Assembly: GCF_015674855.1 (NCBI RefSeq)
Contig: NZ_JADMLG010000005.1
Location: 372,001 to 436,000, forward strand
Direction of reading: 5' to 3'
DNA length: 64,000 nt
Source: Nocardia bovistercoris
Lineage (GTDB): Bacteria > Actinomycetota > Actinomycetes > Mycobacteriales > Mycobacteriaceae
Below, in pieces: positions 18,033-44,485 of the stretch. The stretch's first letter is position 1. Each line of letters starts with the position of its first letter. The notes beneath the pieces are model-generated. The model saw nothing but the letters and a program-made list of their open reading frames with translations. It was not told where the DNA came from and did not search any database. The translations under genes and the position numbers were made by a program.

Positions 18033-19166
18033 GACGGCGGAAGGGCCGCGCCGCGCGCGGGGGGCGGCCCAGGCCGCCGGGATCGGGGGCACGCGGGAGA
18101 GGCCCCGCCCGCGCGCCAGCACCGGCCAGGACTGGTGCAGGTCGTCCTGCCAGTAGCCCCACGAATGGGTGCCGCTCGGACGGAAGTTGAAGGTGGCGGG
18201 GATGCCGAGGTCGTTCAGCTTGTTCTGCAGGTTGTGGGTGCAGAAGTTGGTGCCCGCCTCGATCACGCCACCGATGAGCAGCTGGTTGGCCAGGCCGTAG
18301 GCGCCGGGCAGCGCGTACTTGCCGTCCAGGGTGTCGTACGGGCCGGGCAGGCCGTTGCCGGTGGACAGGTAGAGGTCCATGCCGCGCAGCTTGTCGGCGT
18401 GCACGTAGGGATCGTTGTCGATCCACTCCTGCGAGCCCTGCGGGCCCCACATGTTCAGGGTGTCGCCGCCGCCCCAGGTCTCGACGGTCAGCTTCACGAA
18501 TTCCGACCCGACCGGGTCACTGGTCTGCGCGCACCCGCTGTAGGCGGCCGCGGCCTTGTACAGGCCGGGCTTGGCGATCGGCAGGGCGAGCACGGTGGTG
18601 CCGGAGGTGGAGAGGCCCGCGATGCCGTTGACCCCGTTGGTGCCGAGGGCGCCGTCGATCAGCGGGGGCAGTTCGTCGGTGAAGAAGGTCTTCCACTTGT
18701 TGCGGCCAAGGGTCGGATCGTCCTTGATCCAGTCGGTGTAGTAGCTCCACTTGCCGCCGATGGGCTGCACGACGTTGACGTTCTTGTCCTTCAGGAACTC
18801 CAGCGCGTCGGTCTTGGCGACCCAGGACGCGGTGTCCTCGCCGCCGCCCGCGCCGTTGAGCAGGTACAGCGCGGGGCGCGGCACCGAGGCGTCGGCGGGG
18901 CGCTGCACGTCGACCGGGAAGGTCTCGTCCATCGCGGACGAGTACACGTAGAGCCGGATGTTGCGGGAGTCCTTGATCTCGGCCTTGGTGATCTTGGAGC
19001 CGTCGGGGGCGACCGGATTGGCCAGCAGCGCCTTCGAGTCGATGATCGGGTCAGCGGCTGTCGCCGGTGATGCGCCGAGGCCGGACATGACGCCCGCGAA
19101 CACCGCCGTCGCCGCGATCATCACCGCGGCACGCGTACCGCTGCGCCGGGTCAGTCGACGTATCAA
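18029..19166 (-). CDS. Secreted esterase of the antigen 85 / mycolyltransferase type, stop codon displaced
   Basis: The protein begins at TTG 19166 after AAGGTG, with a basic N-terminus, a hydrophobic stretch and a likely signal cleavage after SPATA. The mature part has an alpha/beta-hydrolase fold: ALYLLNGAGGGED, the nucleophile elbow GLSTSGTT, and the His motif SGTHSWGYWQDDLHQSWPVL, as in Ag85-related proteins of mycolate-containing actinobacteria. These act on the cell envelope as mycolyltransferases or esterases. Homologues end within a few residues of that last motif (about residue 350, base 18110). Here the frame instead stays open to 16998, running antisense through the whole SDR gene to 722 codons. 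I stop the feature at the first TAG in the +1 frame (18029). A lost stop, a frameshift in the G/C-rich tail or a sequencing error could each explain this. Confidence 0.75.
18043..18078. terminator. GC-rich inverted repeats between convergent genes
   Basis: GGGCCGC (18043-18049) can pair with GCGGCCC (18064-18070), and GGCGGCC (18063-18069) with GGCCGCC (18072-18078). These competing hairpins lie just past the SDR stop and could end transcription from both sides. Confidence 0.45.
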
Positions 19167-19451
19167 TTTCGCACCTTCACTTCGTATCGAGACGGATGGG
19201 CAATCCCTGTGCCGCGGCGTTCAGCCGTATTTCACGGCGTTCAGCCGCTATGTCACGGCGGTCGGCCGAGACAACCCGGGGGGCGGACAGCACCCGACCA
19301 TACGGCCTATGTAGTCGTCACAACAGAGGGCATCGTTACCGTAGCGTTTCCTCATCCTGCCCGACAGGCGCCACGCGCCACCGCCCGGCCTGCCGGATTT
19401 GCGACAAGACACCGCCGATTCGTGACATCTTCTGGTCCGCTCACTACCCGC

Positions 19452-36281
<16,830 letters not shown>

Positions 36282-36758
36282 GCTCGCACCTGCCCCTGTG
36301 TCGCGTATCGGCGACCCAAGTCCACCCGGTTCATGCAGCAGCTCACCCTATCCATCTCCGCAGTTCGATCGTGTGCTCCCCTCGCACGCCCACCTCGTGT
36401 GCATCGTAGAGACAAGCACCCCTCGTTACCAGACGCGCAGTTCAGCACCCGGCTACCGCGGGAAGCACATATTCGACACGACACGGCATCGATACGACCA
36501 CGAACACCCCGCCTTCGCATACCCCAGGGTCCGTGAGCGAAGTCATGAACCCGGCCGACATCACCGGTTCCTCAGCTCGCGCACGGTCACCGTCAGCTCC
36601 GCTCGACAGCGATGGCGTCGTGCCGATCCGCCGATGGCTCGGTAGGCCCCGCGATTGTCACCGACCGCACGACTCCGACAAGATCACGAGATCGGCCGCG
36701 GTCGCGAGGGCGGGCACCGGTTCACCCCCGAGCACACCGTCCGCCGCCACCATCCATG
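36282..36758. other. 477-base gap between NRPS-B and NRPS-C
   Basis: No convincing gene is present. An 80-codon minus-strand frame (36278-36520) overlaps the NRPS-C start as ATGA, but it has no ribosome-binding site worth noting and a random Arg/Cys-rich composition. I could not find remnants of the missing C-terminal part of NRPS-B's last A domain. The length allows a separate promoter for NRPS-C, but none is convincing. Confidence 0.5.
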
Positions 36759-37540
36759 TCACCGACCGAACAGCTCCGGCAGCGTCACGACGTCGACCGC
36801 CTCGCCGAACGCCGGGGCGGTCGACCGGTCACCGTCGAACACCACCGTCCGTAGATCCTCCAGTTCCGCCGTTTCCAGCCCTCCCGCGGTGCGACCGTCC
36901 ACGAACACATGGGTGATCCATTCCTCGGCGAGCAGCCAAGTCGGGTCGCCGCCGTCCGGACTCACCACGACGGAGGCGCCGTTCGCGCCTGCTGTCACCG
37001 TCTCCAGCAGAGTCGCCACGGAGTCGGGTGCGAAACCGTAGGTGCGGGATTCGAAGGTCAGCTCGGCGCGGGCCAAGCGGTCGGCGGCGGCGGCCAGTTC
37101 GTCGTAGGTCACCGGCGCGCCGCCCGCGGCGATCCACACCGGATCACCGCCGCGCAGCGTGCGCACCCGGTTCGCGTACGTCACCGGGCGCGGAGACTGC
37201 TCATCGATGCGGACGCGCACGGCGGGATCGTCCAGCGCGAGCGCATTCGCTCCCGAGGCCGCCGCGCCGGTGCCGATCGTCACCGCGGCGGCCGAAGCGC
37301 GCGCCACCGCGGCGCCTGCCTTGAGTACGGCCCAGTGCGCGATCACCCGGTCGACGCCGCGATCCAGCCGCACCGCCACACCGTCGCCTGGACCGCAGCC
37401 CAGCTCGATCAGCACCCGCGCCAGACGCGAGGATCCCGCGTCGAGTTCGGCGTAGGTCACGACCCGCTCGCCCCACACGATCGCCGGGCCTTCCGGATCG
37501 TCCTCGACGGCGGCGGTCAGCGACTGACCGAGCGCAGCGC
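36759..37540 (-). other. Vestigial adenylation domain at the NRPS-B C-terminus
   Basis: This region still shows the A-domain start ([20 protein letters not shown]) and the order of later strands. The phosphate loop YTSGSTGxPKG is replaced by VWIAAGGAPVTYDEL, the VPVDP motif is gone, and the frame stops before the YGPTE motif. It cannot activate an amino acid. It may serve as a docking or scaffold piece. Confidence 0.85.
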
Positions 37541-40500
37541 CCGCGCCACCCGACTCGACCGCTTCCGTACCGCCCGTGCCGACCAGTGCTCGGTCGCGCT
37601 CCTCGGCGTCGAGGATGTCGATATCGCCGACGACCACATCGGGATCGGCCGCGACGGCCGCCACGATGCGCTCGAACCGGCGCGCGAAGGCCTGCGCGGT
37701 GGACTCGTCGAACAGGTCGGCGGCGTAGTTGAGGACGACGTGCAGCGGGCCGGTCGAGCCGTCCGCGCCGCGGCGGGCGTCGACGACCACCTGCATATCG
37801 AATTTCGCGGCGACCGCGCCCGCGTCGAGTCCGGCGATGGTGAGACCGGGCAACTCCAGGGTCTGCGCCTCGGTGTTCTCGAAAGACAGGACCACCTGGA
37901 AGAGGGAATCGCGTCCGCCGCCGCGACTGGCCGCGACCTCCTCGACCACCCGCTCGAACGGCACGTCGGCATTGCCGAAGGCGGACAGGTCGGTCTCGCG
38001 CGCCACCTCGACGAGTTCGGCGAAACGCGCACCGGAATCGACGCGGGTCCGCAGGGCGATGGTGTTCACGAACATGCCGACCAGATCGTCGAGCGCCCGT
38101 TCACCGCGACCGGCGACCGCGGTGCCGATGGCGATATCGGACCCGCCCGACATGCGCGCGAGCAGCACCGCGAGCGCGGCGTGCACAACCATGAACAGGG
38201 TCGAATTGCGGGCGCGCGCGAGGGCGGCGAGCGCGTCGTGGGTCTCGACGGGCAATGTGGTGGATACGGTGCCCGCCCGCAGCGACGGCACCGCGGGACG
38301 CGGCCGGTCCTGCGGCAGCGCCTGCTGCCCCGGCAACCCGGCGAGCTGTTCGCGCCAGTACGCGAGTTGCCGCGCCGCCACCGAGTCCGCGTCGGTGTCC
38401 TCGCCGATCTCCGCGCGCTGCCACAGCGCGAAATCGGCGTACTGCACCTCGAGCGGCGCCCACGCGGGCGAGCGGCCCTCGATCCGCGCGACGTAGGCGG
38501 TCGCCAGATCGCGCGCCAGCGGTGTCATGGACACGCCGTCGGCCGCGACGTGATGCACGACGACCGCGAGCAGGTGTTCCTCGGCGTGCGCGTCGGACCC
38601 GACCGCGAGCAGCGCCGCACGCAACGGCACCTCGGCGGTGACGTCGAAACCGGTCGACATGAGCGCGCCGATGCGGGCGAGCGGATCATCCGTCGCCTCG
38701 ACCGTTAGTCCGCCCGGCAATGCCTCGGCAACCGACAGGATCTCCTGATACGGCACTCCGCCCGCACCCGCTTCCGGGTAGCGGGTGCGCAGCGCCTCGT
38801 GCCGTTCCAACACGTCGGCGACGGCATAGCGCAGCGCGGACACGTCCAGCGCGCCGGTGAGCCGGATGGCGAGCGGGATGTTGTAGGCGGGCGAGCCGGG
38901 ATCGAGCCGGTTCAGCACCCACATCCGCTGCTGCACCAGCGACAGCGGAATCCGTTCCGGGCGAAGCCCTCTGGCCAGCGGAGCACGCTCGCGTCCGGCG
39001 CCCGCCTGCACGCGCCCGGCCAGTGCGGCCACCGTCGAAGCCTCGAACAACTCGCGCACCGCGACATTCGCGTCCAGCGCCGCGTTCACCCGCGCGACCG
39101 CACGCGTGGCGAGCAGTGAATTGCCGCCGAGAGCGAAGAAATCGTCGTCCAGACCGATCTCGACGCCGCCGAGCAGTTCGGCGAACACCTCGGCGACGGC
39201 CTGCTCGATCGGCGAGGACGGCGCGCGATAGGCCGCGCCACTGACGAATTCGGCCGCGGGCAACGCTTTGCGATCCAGTTTGCCGTTGGGGGTCAACGGC
39301 AGTTCGTCCAGGACCACGATCGCGTCGGGCACCATGTATCCGGTCAGGAACCGCGCGACCTCGGCGCGCAAGGCGACCGGATCCATTCTCGCGGAAGCGG
39401 TTTCACGCGCGGCGGCGGTCGCTGATGCGGCGACCGAATCACGTACAGCGCCGCCCGCGGACCCGAACGAAGTCGCGGCCGCGGCGTGCGATCCGGTAGC
39501 CGAACCCCGCGCCGCAGCGGTCGCACCACTCGCCGTGACGGCCGAATCGGTTTCCACCGTGTCCGATCCGCCTGCCGCGACAGCCGAGTCGAGCGCCCCG
39601 GCTGCGGGTACCACGTAACCGATGAGCCGGTCGCCCGCGTGCTCGTCGGTGTCGACCACGACCACGGCCTGACCCACACCCGCGCAATTCAGCAGTGCGG
39701 CCTCGATCTCACCGAGTTCGATTCGGAAACCACGCAATTGGACCTGCTGATCACTGCGGCCCGCGTATTCGAGGTTCGCTTTGCCGCCGAGCCCGACCCA
39801 CCGGCCGACATCGCCGGTGCGATACATCCGCGACCCGGGAACGCCGAAGGGGTTCGCGACGAATCGGGTGGCGGTGAGCCCCGGCCTGCCGAGATAGCCG
39901 CGCGACAACTGCTTGCCCGCGACGGTGATCTCCCCCGCGACCCCGACCGGCGCGGGATGCAAACGCTCCTCGACCACGTAGGCGTCGAGACCGGGCAGCG
40001 CGCGCCCGATGACGCTGGCCGGGTTGTCAACCATCTGCCCGTCCAGCGCCAGGAACGACACGTGCACGGTGGTTTCGGTGATGCCGTACATATTGACCAG
40101 CCACGGCGTGTCCACCGGATGCCGCTCGTACCAGCGCCGCAATCTGCGCGGATCCAGCGCCTCACCGCCGAACACGATGTAGCGCAACGCGAATTTGCCC
40201 GCACCGCCCCCGTGCGCGGCCCGATCCGCCTCCGCGAGTTGGTAGAACGCCGACGGCGTCTGGTTCAGCACCGTCACCTGTTCACGAATCAGCAACTCGC
40301 GGAACAACTCCGGCGACCGCGAAGTCAGGTAGTCGACCACGACCACGGTGCCGCCGTTGGCCAGCGCGCACCACAGTTCCCACACCGAGAAGTCGAAGGC
40401 GAAGGAGTGGAACAGCGTCCACACGTCGGTCTCGTCGAATTCGAACAGCGACTGCGTGTTCGCGAACAGTTCCACCACATTGCGGTGCGCGACCCCGACG

Positions 40501-43500
40501 CCCTTCGGCACGCCGGTGGATCCGGAGGTGTAGATCACGTAGGCCAGGTTGTCGGACCGCAACGGCGCGATCCGCTCGGCGTCGGTGATCGGCGCGGAAG
40601 CGTAGGCCGAGGTGTGTTCGAGCAGGACCACCGGCGCGCCACCGGACGGCACCGATTCGTACTCGCTTTCGGTGGTGAGCACGCAGGCGGGCTTCGCGTC
40701 GGCCAGCATGAATTCCAACCGCTGCGCCGGGTAGGCGGTGTCGATCGGCAGATAGCCCGCACCGCTGAGCAGCACACCGAGCAACGCGACCGGCAGTTCC
40801 TCGGTGCGCGCCACCGCGACCGCGACCAGCCGCTCCGGACCCGCGCCCGCCGCGATGAGCGCCCGCGCGACACTGTTGGCCTTGCGCTGCAATTCGGCGA
40901 AGGTCACCGTGATTTCGCCGAATCGGATCGCCACCGCGTCGGGACGCCGCCGCGCCTGCACCGCGACGAGGTCGACCAGCGTCACCTCCGGAACCGCCGC
41001 GCCCGGCGTATTCCACGCGCGCAGTACGAGTTCCCGCTCACCGTCGGCGAGCAGGTCGATATCGCCGACCACCGCGCCGGATTCGGTGGCGAGCGCGATG
41101 AGCACCGATTCGAACCGGTCGGCGAGATCGCGCACGGTCGGTTCGTCGAACAGGTCGGTCGCGTAGGTGTAGGCCAGGGAGAGCCCGCGCGCCGCGCCGT
41201 CGGGGTCGATGTCCTCGACCACCTCGAGCTGCAGGTCGAATTTGGCCAGCGGCACCGCGAGCTCGACGCCCGCGACGGTGAGTTCGGGCAGTTCCAGCGC
41301 GGTCGGCGCGAGGTTCTGGAGTACGAGCAGGACCTGGAACAGCGGGTGGCGCGCGGTGGAGCGCGCCGGGTCGAGCAGTTCGACGAGCCGTTCGAACGGC
41401 ACGTCGGCGTGCCCGAAGGCGTCGATATCGCGCGCCCTGACCTGGCCGAGCAGTTGGTCGAAGGTGGCGCCGGGATCGACCTCGGTGCGCAGCACGAGGG
41501 TGTTGACGAACATGCCGATCAGATCGTCGAGCGCGGCCTCGCCGCGTCCGGCGACCGGTGTGCCGATGGCGATGTCCCTCGTGCCCGACAGCCGCGAGAG
41601 CAGCACTGCGAGCGCCGCGTGCACCACCATGAACAGTGTCGAATTATGTTGCGCCGCAACGGAACGCAATGCTTCGTGCAGTTCTGGCGATACGTTCGCA
41701 CGCAAGGTCGCGCCGCGATTGGTCGCGACGGCGGGCCGGGTGCGGTCGGCGGGCAGATTCAATTGTTCTGGCAGACCGGCCAATTCGGTGCGCCAGTACG
41801 AGATCTGCTGACTCAGCAGCGATTCCGGATCGTCCTCGGCTCCGAGGGTTTCGCGCTGCCAGATCGCGTAGTCGGCGTACTGCACCTCGAGCGCGGGCCA
41901 CCCCGGTTCGAGACCGGCGCCGCGCCGGGCATACGCGGTCACCAGGTCGCGAGTCAGCGGCCCCATGGAGAAGCCGTCGCCCGCGATGTGATGCACCACG
42001 CAGACCAGCACGTGCGCACTGTCGGACAGGCGAAGCGCCCGAAGCCGGATCGGCGGCGCGATGGTCACGTCGAAGCCGGTGAGCACGGTCTCGGCGACCA
42101 GCTCCGGCACGCTGTCCTCGGTGGCGTCGAGCACCGTGAACTCCGGGATCGCCAGCGGATCGCCCGGCGGCAGCACCCGCTGCACACCGAGCCCGTCGAT
42201 CTCGGGATACACCGTGCGCAACACCTCGTGCCGCTCGACCAGATCCGCGACCGCGGCGCGCAGCGCGGCCACGTCGAGCCTGCCGGACAGCCGCACCGCG
42301 ACCGGGATGTTGTTGACGGCGCTGTCGGAATCGAAGCGGTTCAGGAACCACATGCGTTGCTGCGCGTAGGACAGCGGAATCCGCGCGGGCCGCTCCACCG
42401 CGTGCAACGCGCGCCCGGCGGGGGTGGCCGCCTGCTGTTCGACCCGCTCGGCCAGCGCCGACACCGTCGAAGCCTCGAACAGCAACTGCACCGGAACCCG
42501 CACGTCGAGCGCCGAGCCGATGCGCGCGGCGGCCTGCGCGGCGAGCAACGAGTTGCCGCCGAGTTCGAAGAAGTCGTCGTCGGCGCCGACCCGGGTGTCG
42601 GCGCCGAGCAGCAGCGCGCCGAAGACCTCGGCGATGCGCTCCTCGGTCGCGGTGGTCGGCGCCCGGAATTCCCGCGCGGCGAACACCGGTTCCGGCAGCG
42701 CGGCGCGATCGAGTTTGCCCACCGCGTTCAGCGGGATCTCGTCGAGCACGACGATCGCGGCCGGAATCATGTACGCGGGCAGGGATTCACCGATGTAGGC
42801 GATCAGTTCGGCGGTGTCGACCTCGGCGCGCTCGTGCGGCAGCACATACGACACCAGCGCCGTCTGCCCCGACGGCAGCGTCTTGCCGAGCGTCGCGGCG
42901 TAATCGATGCTCGGATGCGAGGTCAGCGCGTTGTCGATCTCGCCGAGTTCGATGCGGAATCCGCGCACCTTGACCTGGAAGTCGACCCGGCCGAGGTATT
43001 CGATCGCACCGCCCTCTTCGGCGCGGCGCACCAGGTCACCGGTCCGGTAGAGCCTGGCGCCTGGATTGCCGGTGTCCGCGCCGAACGGACTCGCGACGAA
43101 CCGCTCGGCGCTCAGCCCGGGACGCCCCAGATAGCCCTGCGCGAGCGCCGGACCCGACAGATACAGCTCACCGATGACACCCGAGGGCACCGGACGCAGC
43201 CTCGGGTCGAGCACGAACGCGCCGACGCCGGGAATCGCACTGCCGATGGTCACCGGCTCGTCCGCGCGCAGCGGCACGGAACTGGTCGCAAGGATGGTGG
43301 CCTCGGTCGGCCCGTAGCCGTTGTAGAACGAGCGGGTCCCGTCGGCCCAGCGTCCGACCAGTTCCGGACCGAACTTGTCGCCCGCGACCACGACGACCTC
43401 GAGGTCGGGCAGATCGGCCGAATCCACCGATTCCAGCGCGCCCGGCGTGATCAGCATGTGCGTGACCCGCTCGCGGCGCAGCAACTCGGCCAACTCGACA

Positions 43501-44240
43501 CCGCCGAACACCCGCGGCGGCGCCACGACGAGCGTCGCACCCGCGGTGAAGGCGAGCAGCAGTTCCAGTACCGAGACGTCGAAGTTCGGGGAACAGACGT
43601 GCAGCACCCTCGACCGCTCGGTGACCCCGTAGTGCTCGCGCTCGGCCGCGACCAACCCGGCCAGACCGGTGTGACTGACGACCACGCCCTTCGGCCTGCC
43701 GGTGGACCCCGAGGTGTAGATCACGTAAGCGGGGTGGCGCTCGTCGAGCGGGCGGACCCGGTCGGTATAGGAGATCGGGTGTTCGGGCCGCTCCGCGATC
43801 CGATTGGCGACCACGGGATCGCTCAACTCGATCCAGTACACGGCCGTCCCGAGCACCGCCCGGTTCCCGTGGGTGGTGAGTCCGATGGTCGCGCCGGAGT
43901 CGGTGAGGATGTGGGCGATGCGGTCGGCCGGATAGGCCGGATCGACCGGGACGTAGGCCGCGCCGGTCTTGGCGATGCCCCAGATCGCGAGCACCGACTC
44001 GACGCTGCGCGCGATGCCGACGGCGACCACGTCACCGGGACCGATGCCGCGTTCGATGAGTTCGCGGGCCAGCCGGGAGGAATCCGCGTCGAGCTGACGG
44101 TAGGTGAGGGCGGCGTCGACGCCGAGCACCGCGATCGAATCGGCGGCCGACTCGACGGCGGCGGTCAGCAGTTGGCCGAAGGTGGGGCTGCCCGACCTGC
44201 GACGACGACTAGAACGGCCAGAACGACGTGCAGTTTCCAT
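36759..44240 (-). CDS. NRPS-B: A-T-C-A-T-C-(vestigial A) nonribosomal peptide synthetase
   Basis: A 2493-residue protein. Landmarks by rough residue: A1 ([11 protein letters not shown] 181), T1 (GGNS 563), C2 (HHIAGDG 754), A2 (1243), T2 (GGNS 1706), C3 (HHVAADG 1899), then a degenerate N-terminal A subdomain (about 2237-2493) and the stop. Specificity residues: A1 DVLIVGGIL, the same as NRPS-A A1; A2 DFWNVGMVH, predicting Thr. An Ala/Ser/Thr/Gly-rich insertion of about 70 residues splits the A2 C-terminal region. There is no TE, so the peptide must pass on to another protein, most plausibly NRPS-C, whose first A-T lacks its own C. ATG 44240 is preceded by GAGGTGATC, a near-perfect anti-SD match at 11 bases. 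NRPS-A ends 245 bases upstream. Confidence 0.95.
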   Translation of the reverse strand: METARRSGRSSRRRRSGSPTFGQLLTAAVESAADSIAVLGVDAALTYRQLDADSSRLARELIERGIGPGDVVAVGIARSVESVLAIWGIAKTGAAYVPVDPAYPADRIAHILTDSGATIGLTTHGNRAVLGTAVYWIELSDPVVANRIAERPEHPISYTDRVRPLDERHPAYVIYTSGSTGRPKGVVVSHTGLAGLVAAEREHYGVTERSRVLHVCSPNFDVSVLELLLAFTAGATLVVAPPRVFGGVELAELLRRERVTHMLITPGALESVDSADLPDLEVVVVAGDKFGPELVGRWADGTRSFYNGYGPTEATILATSSVPLRADEPVTIGSAIPGVGAFVLDPRLRPVPSGVIGELYLSGPALAQGYLGRPGLSAERFVASPFGADTGNPGARLYRTGDLVRRAEEGGAIEYLGRVDFQVKVRGFRIELGEIDNALTSHPSIDYAATLGKTLPSGQTALVSYVLPHERAEVDTAELIAYIGESLPAYMIPAAIVVLDEIPLNAVGKLDRAALPEPVFAAREFRAPTTATEERIAEVFGALLLGADTRVGADDDFFELGGNSLLAAQAAARIGSALDVRVPVQLLFEASTVSALAERVEQQAATPAGRALHAVERPARIPLSYAQQRMWFLNRFDSDSAVNNIPVAVRLSGRLDVAALRAAVADLVERHEVLRTVYPEIDGLGVQRVLPPGDPLAIPEFTVLDATEDSVPELVAETVLTGFDVTIAPPIRLRALRLSDSAHVLVCVVHHIAGDGFSMGPLTRDLVTAYARRGAGLEPGWPALEVQYADYAIWQRETLGAEDDPESLLSQQISYWRTELAGLPEQLNLPADRTRPAVATNRGATLRANVSPELHEALRSVAAQHNSTLFMVVHAALAVLLSRLSGTRDIAIGTPVAGRGEAALDDLIGMFVNTLVLRTEVDPGATFDQLLGQVRARDIDAFGHADVPFERLVELLDPARSTARHPLFQVLLVLQNLAPTALELPELTVAGVELAVPLAKFDLQLEVVEDIDPDGAARGLSLAYTYATDLFDEPTVRDLADRFESVLIALATESGAVVGDIDLLADGERELVLRAWNTPGAAVPEVTLVDLVAVQARRRPDAVAIRFGEITVTFAELQRKANSVARALIAAGAGPERLVAVAVARTEELPVALLGVLLSGAGYLPIDTAYPAQRLEFMLADAKPACVLTTESEYESVPSGGAPVVLLEHTSAYASAPITDAERIAPLRSDNLAYVIYTSGSTGVPKGVGVAHRNVVELFANTQSLFEFDETDVWTLFHSFAFDFSVWELWCALANGGTVVVVDYLTSRSPELFRELLIREQVTVLNQTPSAFYQLAEADRAAHGGGAGKFALRYIVFGGEALDPRRLRRWYERHPVDTPWLVNMYGITETTVHVSFLALDGQMVDNPASVIGRALPGLDAYVVEERLHPAPVGVAGEITVAGKQLSRGYLGRPGLTATRFVANPFGVPGSRMYRTGDVGRWVGLGGKANLEYAGRSDQQVQLRGFRIELGEIEAALLNCAGVGQAVVVVDTDEHAGDRLIGYVVPAAGALDSAVAAGGSDTVETDSAVTASGATAAARGSATGSHAAAATSFGSAGGAVRDSVAASATAAARETASARMDPVALRAEVARFLTGYMVPDAIVVLDELPLTPNGKLDRKALPAAEFVSGAAYRAPSSPIEQAVAEVFAELLGGVEIGLDDDFFALGGNSLLATRAVARVNAALDANVAVRELFEASTVAALAGRVQAGAGRERAPLARGLRPERIPLSLVQQRMWVLNRLDPGSPAYNIPLAIRLTGALDVSALRYAVADVLERHEALRTRYPEAGAGGVPYQEILSVAEALPGGLTVEATDDPLARIGALMSTGFDVTAEVPLRAALLAVGSDAHAEEHLLAVVVHHVAADGVSMTPLARDLATAYVARIEGRSPAWAPLEVQYADFALWQRAEIGEDTDADSVAARQLAYWREQLAGLPGQQALPQDRPRPAVPSLRAGTVSTTLPVETHDALAALARARNSTLFMVVHAALAVLLARMSGGSDIAIGTAVAGRGERALDDLVGMFVNTIALRTRVDSGARFAELVEVARETDLSAFGNADVPFERVVEEVAASRGGGRDSLFQVVLSFENTEAQTLELPGLTIAGLDAGAVAAKFDMQVVVDARRGADGSTGPLHVVLNYAADLFDESTAQAFARRFERIVAAVAADPDVVVGDIDILDAEERDRALVGTGGTEAVESGGAGAALGQSLTAAVEDDPEGPAIVWGERVVTYAELDAGSSRLARVLIELGCGPGDGVAVRLDRGVDRVIAHWAVLKAGAAVARASAAAVTIGTGAAASGANALALDDPAVRVRIDEQSPRPVTYANRVRTLRGGDPVWIAAGGAPVTYDELAAAADRLARAELTFESRTYGFAPDSVATLLETVTAGANGASVVVSPDGGDPTWLLAEEWITHVFVDGRTAGGLETAELEDLRTVVFDGDRSTAPAFGEAVDVVTLPELFGR
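39390..39612 (-). other. Low-complexity insertion in NRPS-B A2
   Basis: About 70 residues of Ala/Ser/Thr/Gly/Val-rich sequence interrupt the region between the strand GYVVPAAG and MDPVALRAEVARFL. Other A domains of this locus have only a few residues there. It is probably a flexible loop between the late A motifs. Confidence 0.8.
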
Positions 44241-44485
44241 TCGGGTGTGATCACCTCTCGCGTCTAACTCGGCCGCACGGCCGTCCTGTTCTCGGCCCCA
44301 CCCCCGTGGGATATCGATCCAGGGCCAGCGCGGTCCGAGCCATCATATCCGTCAGCCTCGGCACGCAAACCCCGTGGACATCGGCAACCCCTGCGATGCA
44401 TCGGTACTCGGCGGCGCGCGGTCGCACACCGGCGCGCACAGGTCGGTGGGCGCGAGGTCGGCACGGCAAGCAGGGGTGATCAGCA
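44241..44485. other. Gap between NRPS-A and NRPS-B
   Basis: These 245 bases hold the NRPS-B ribosome-binding site. I see no hairpin or gene. Confidence 0.4.
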
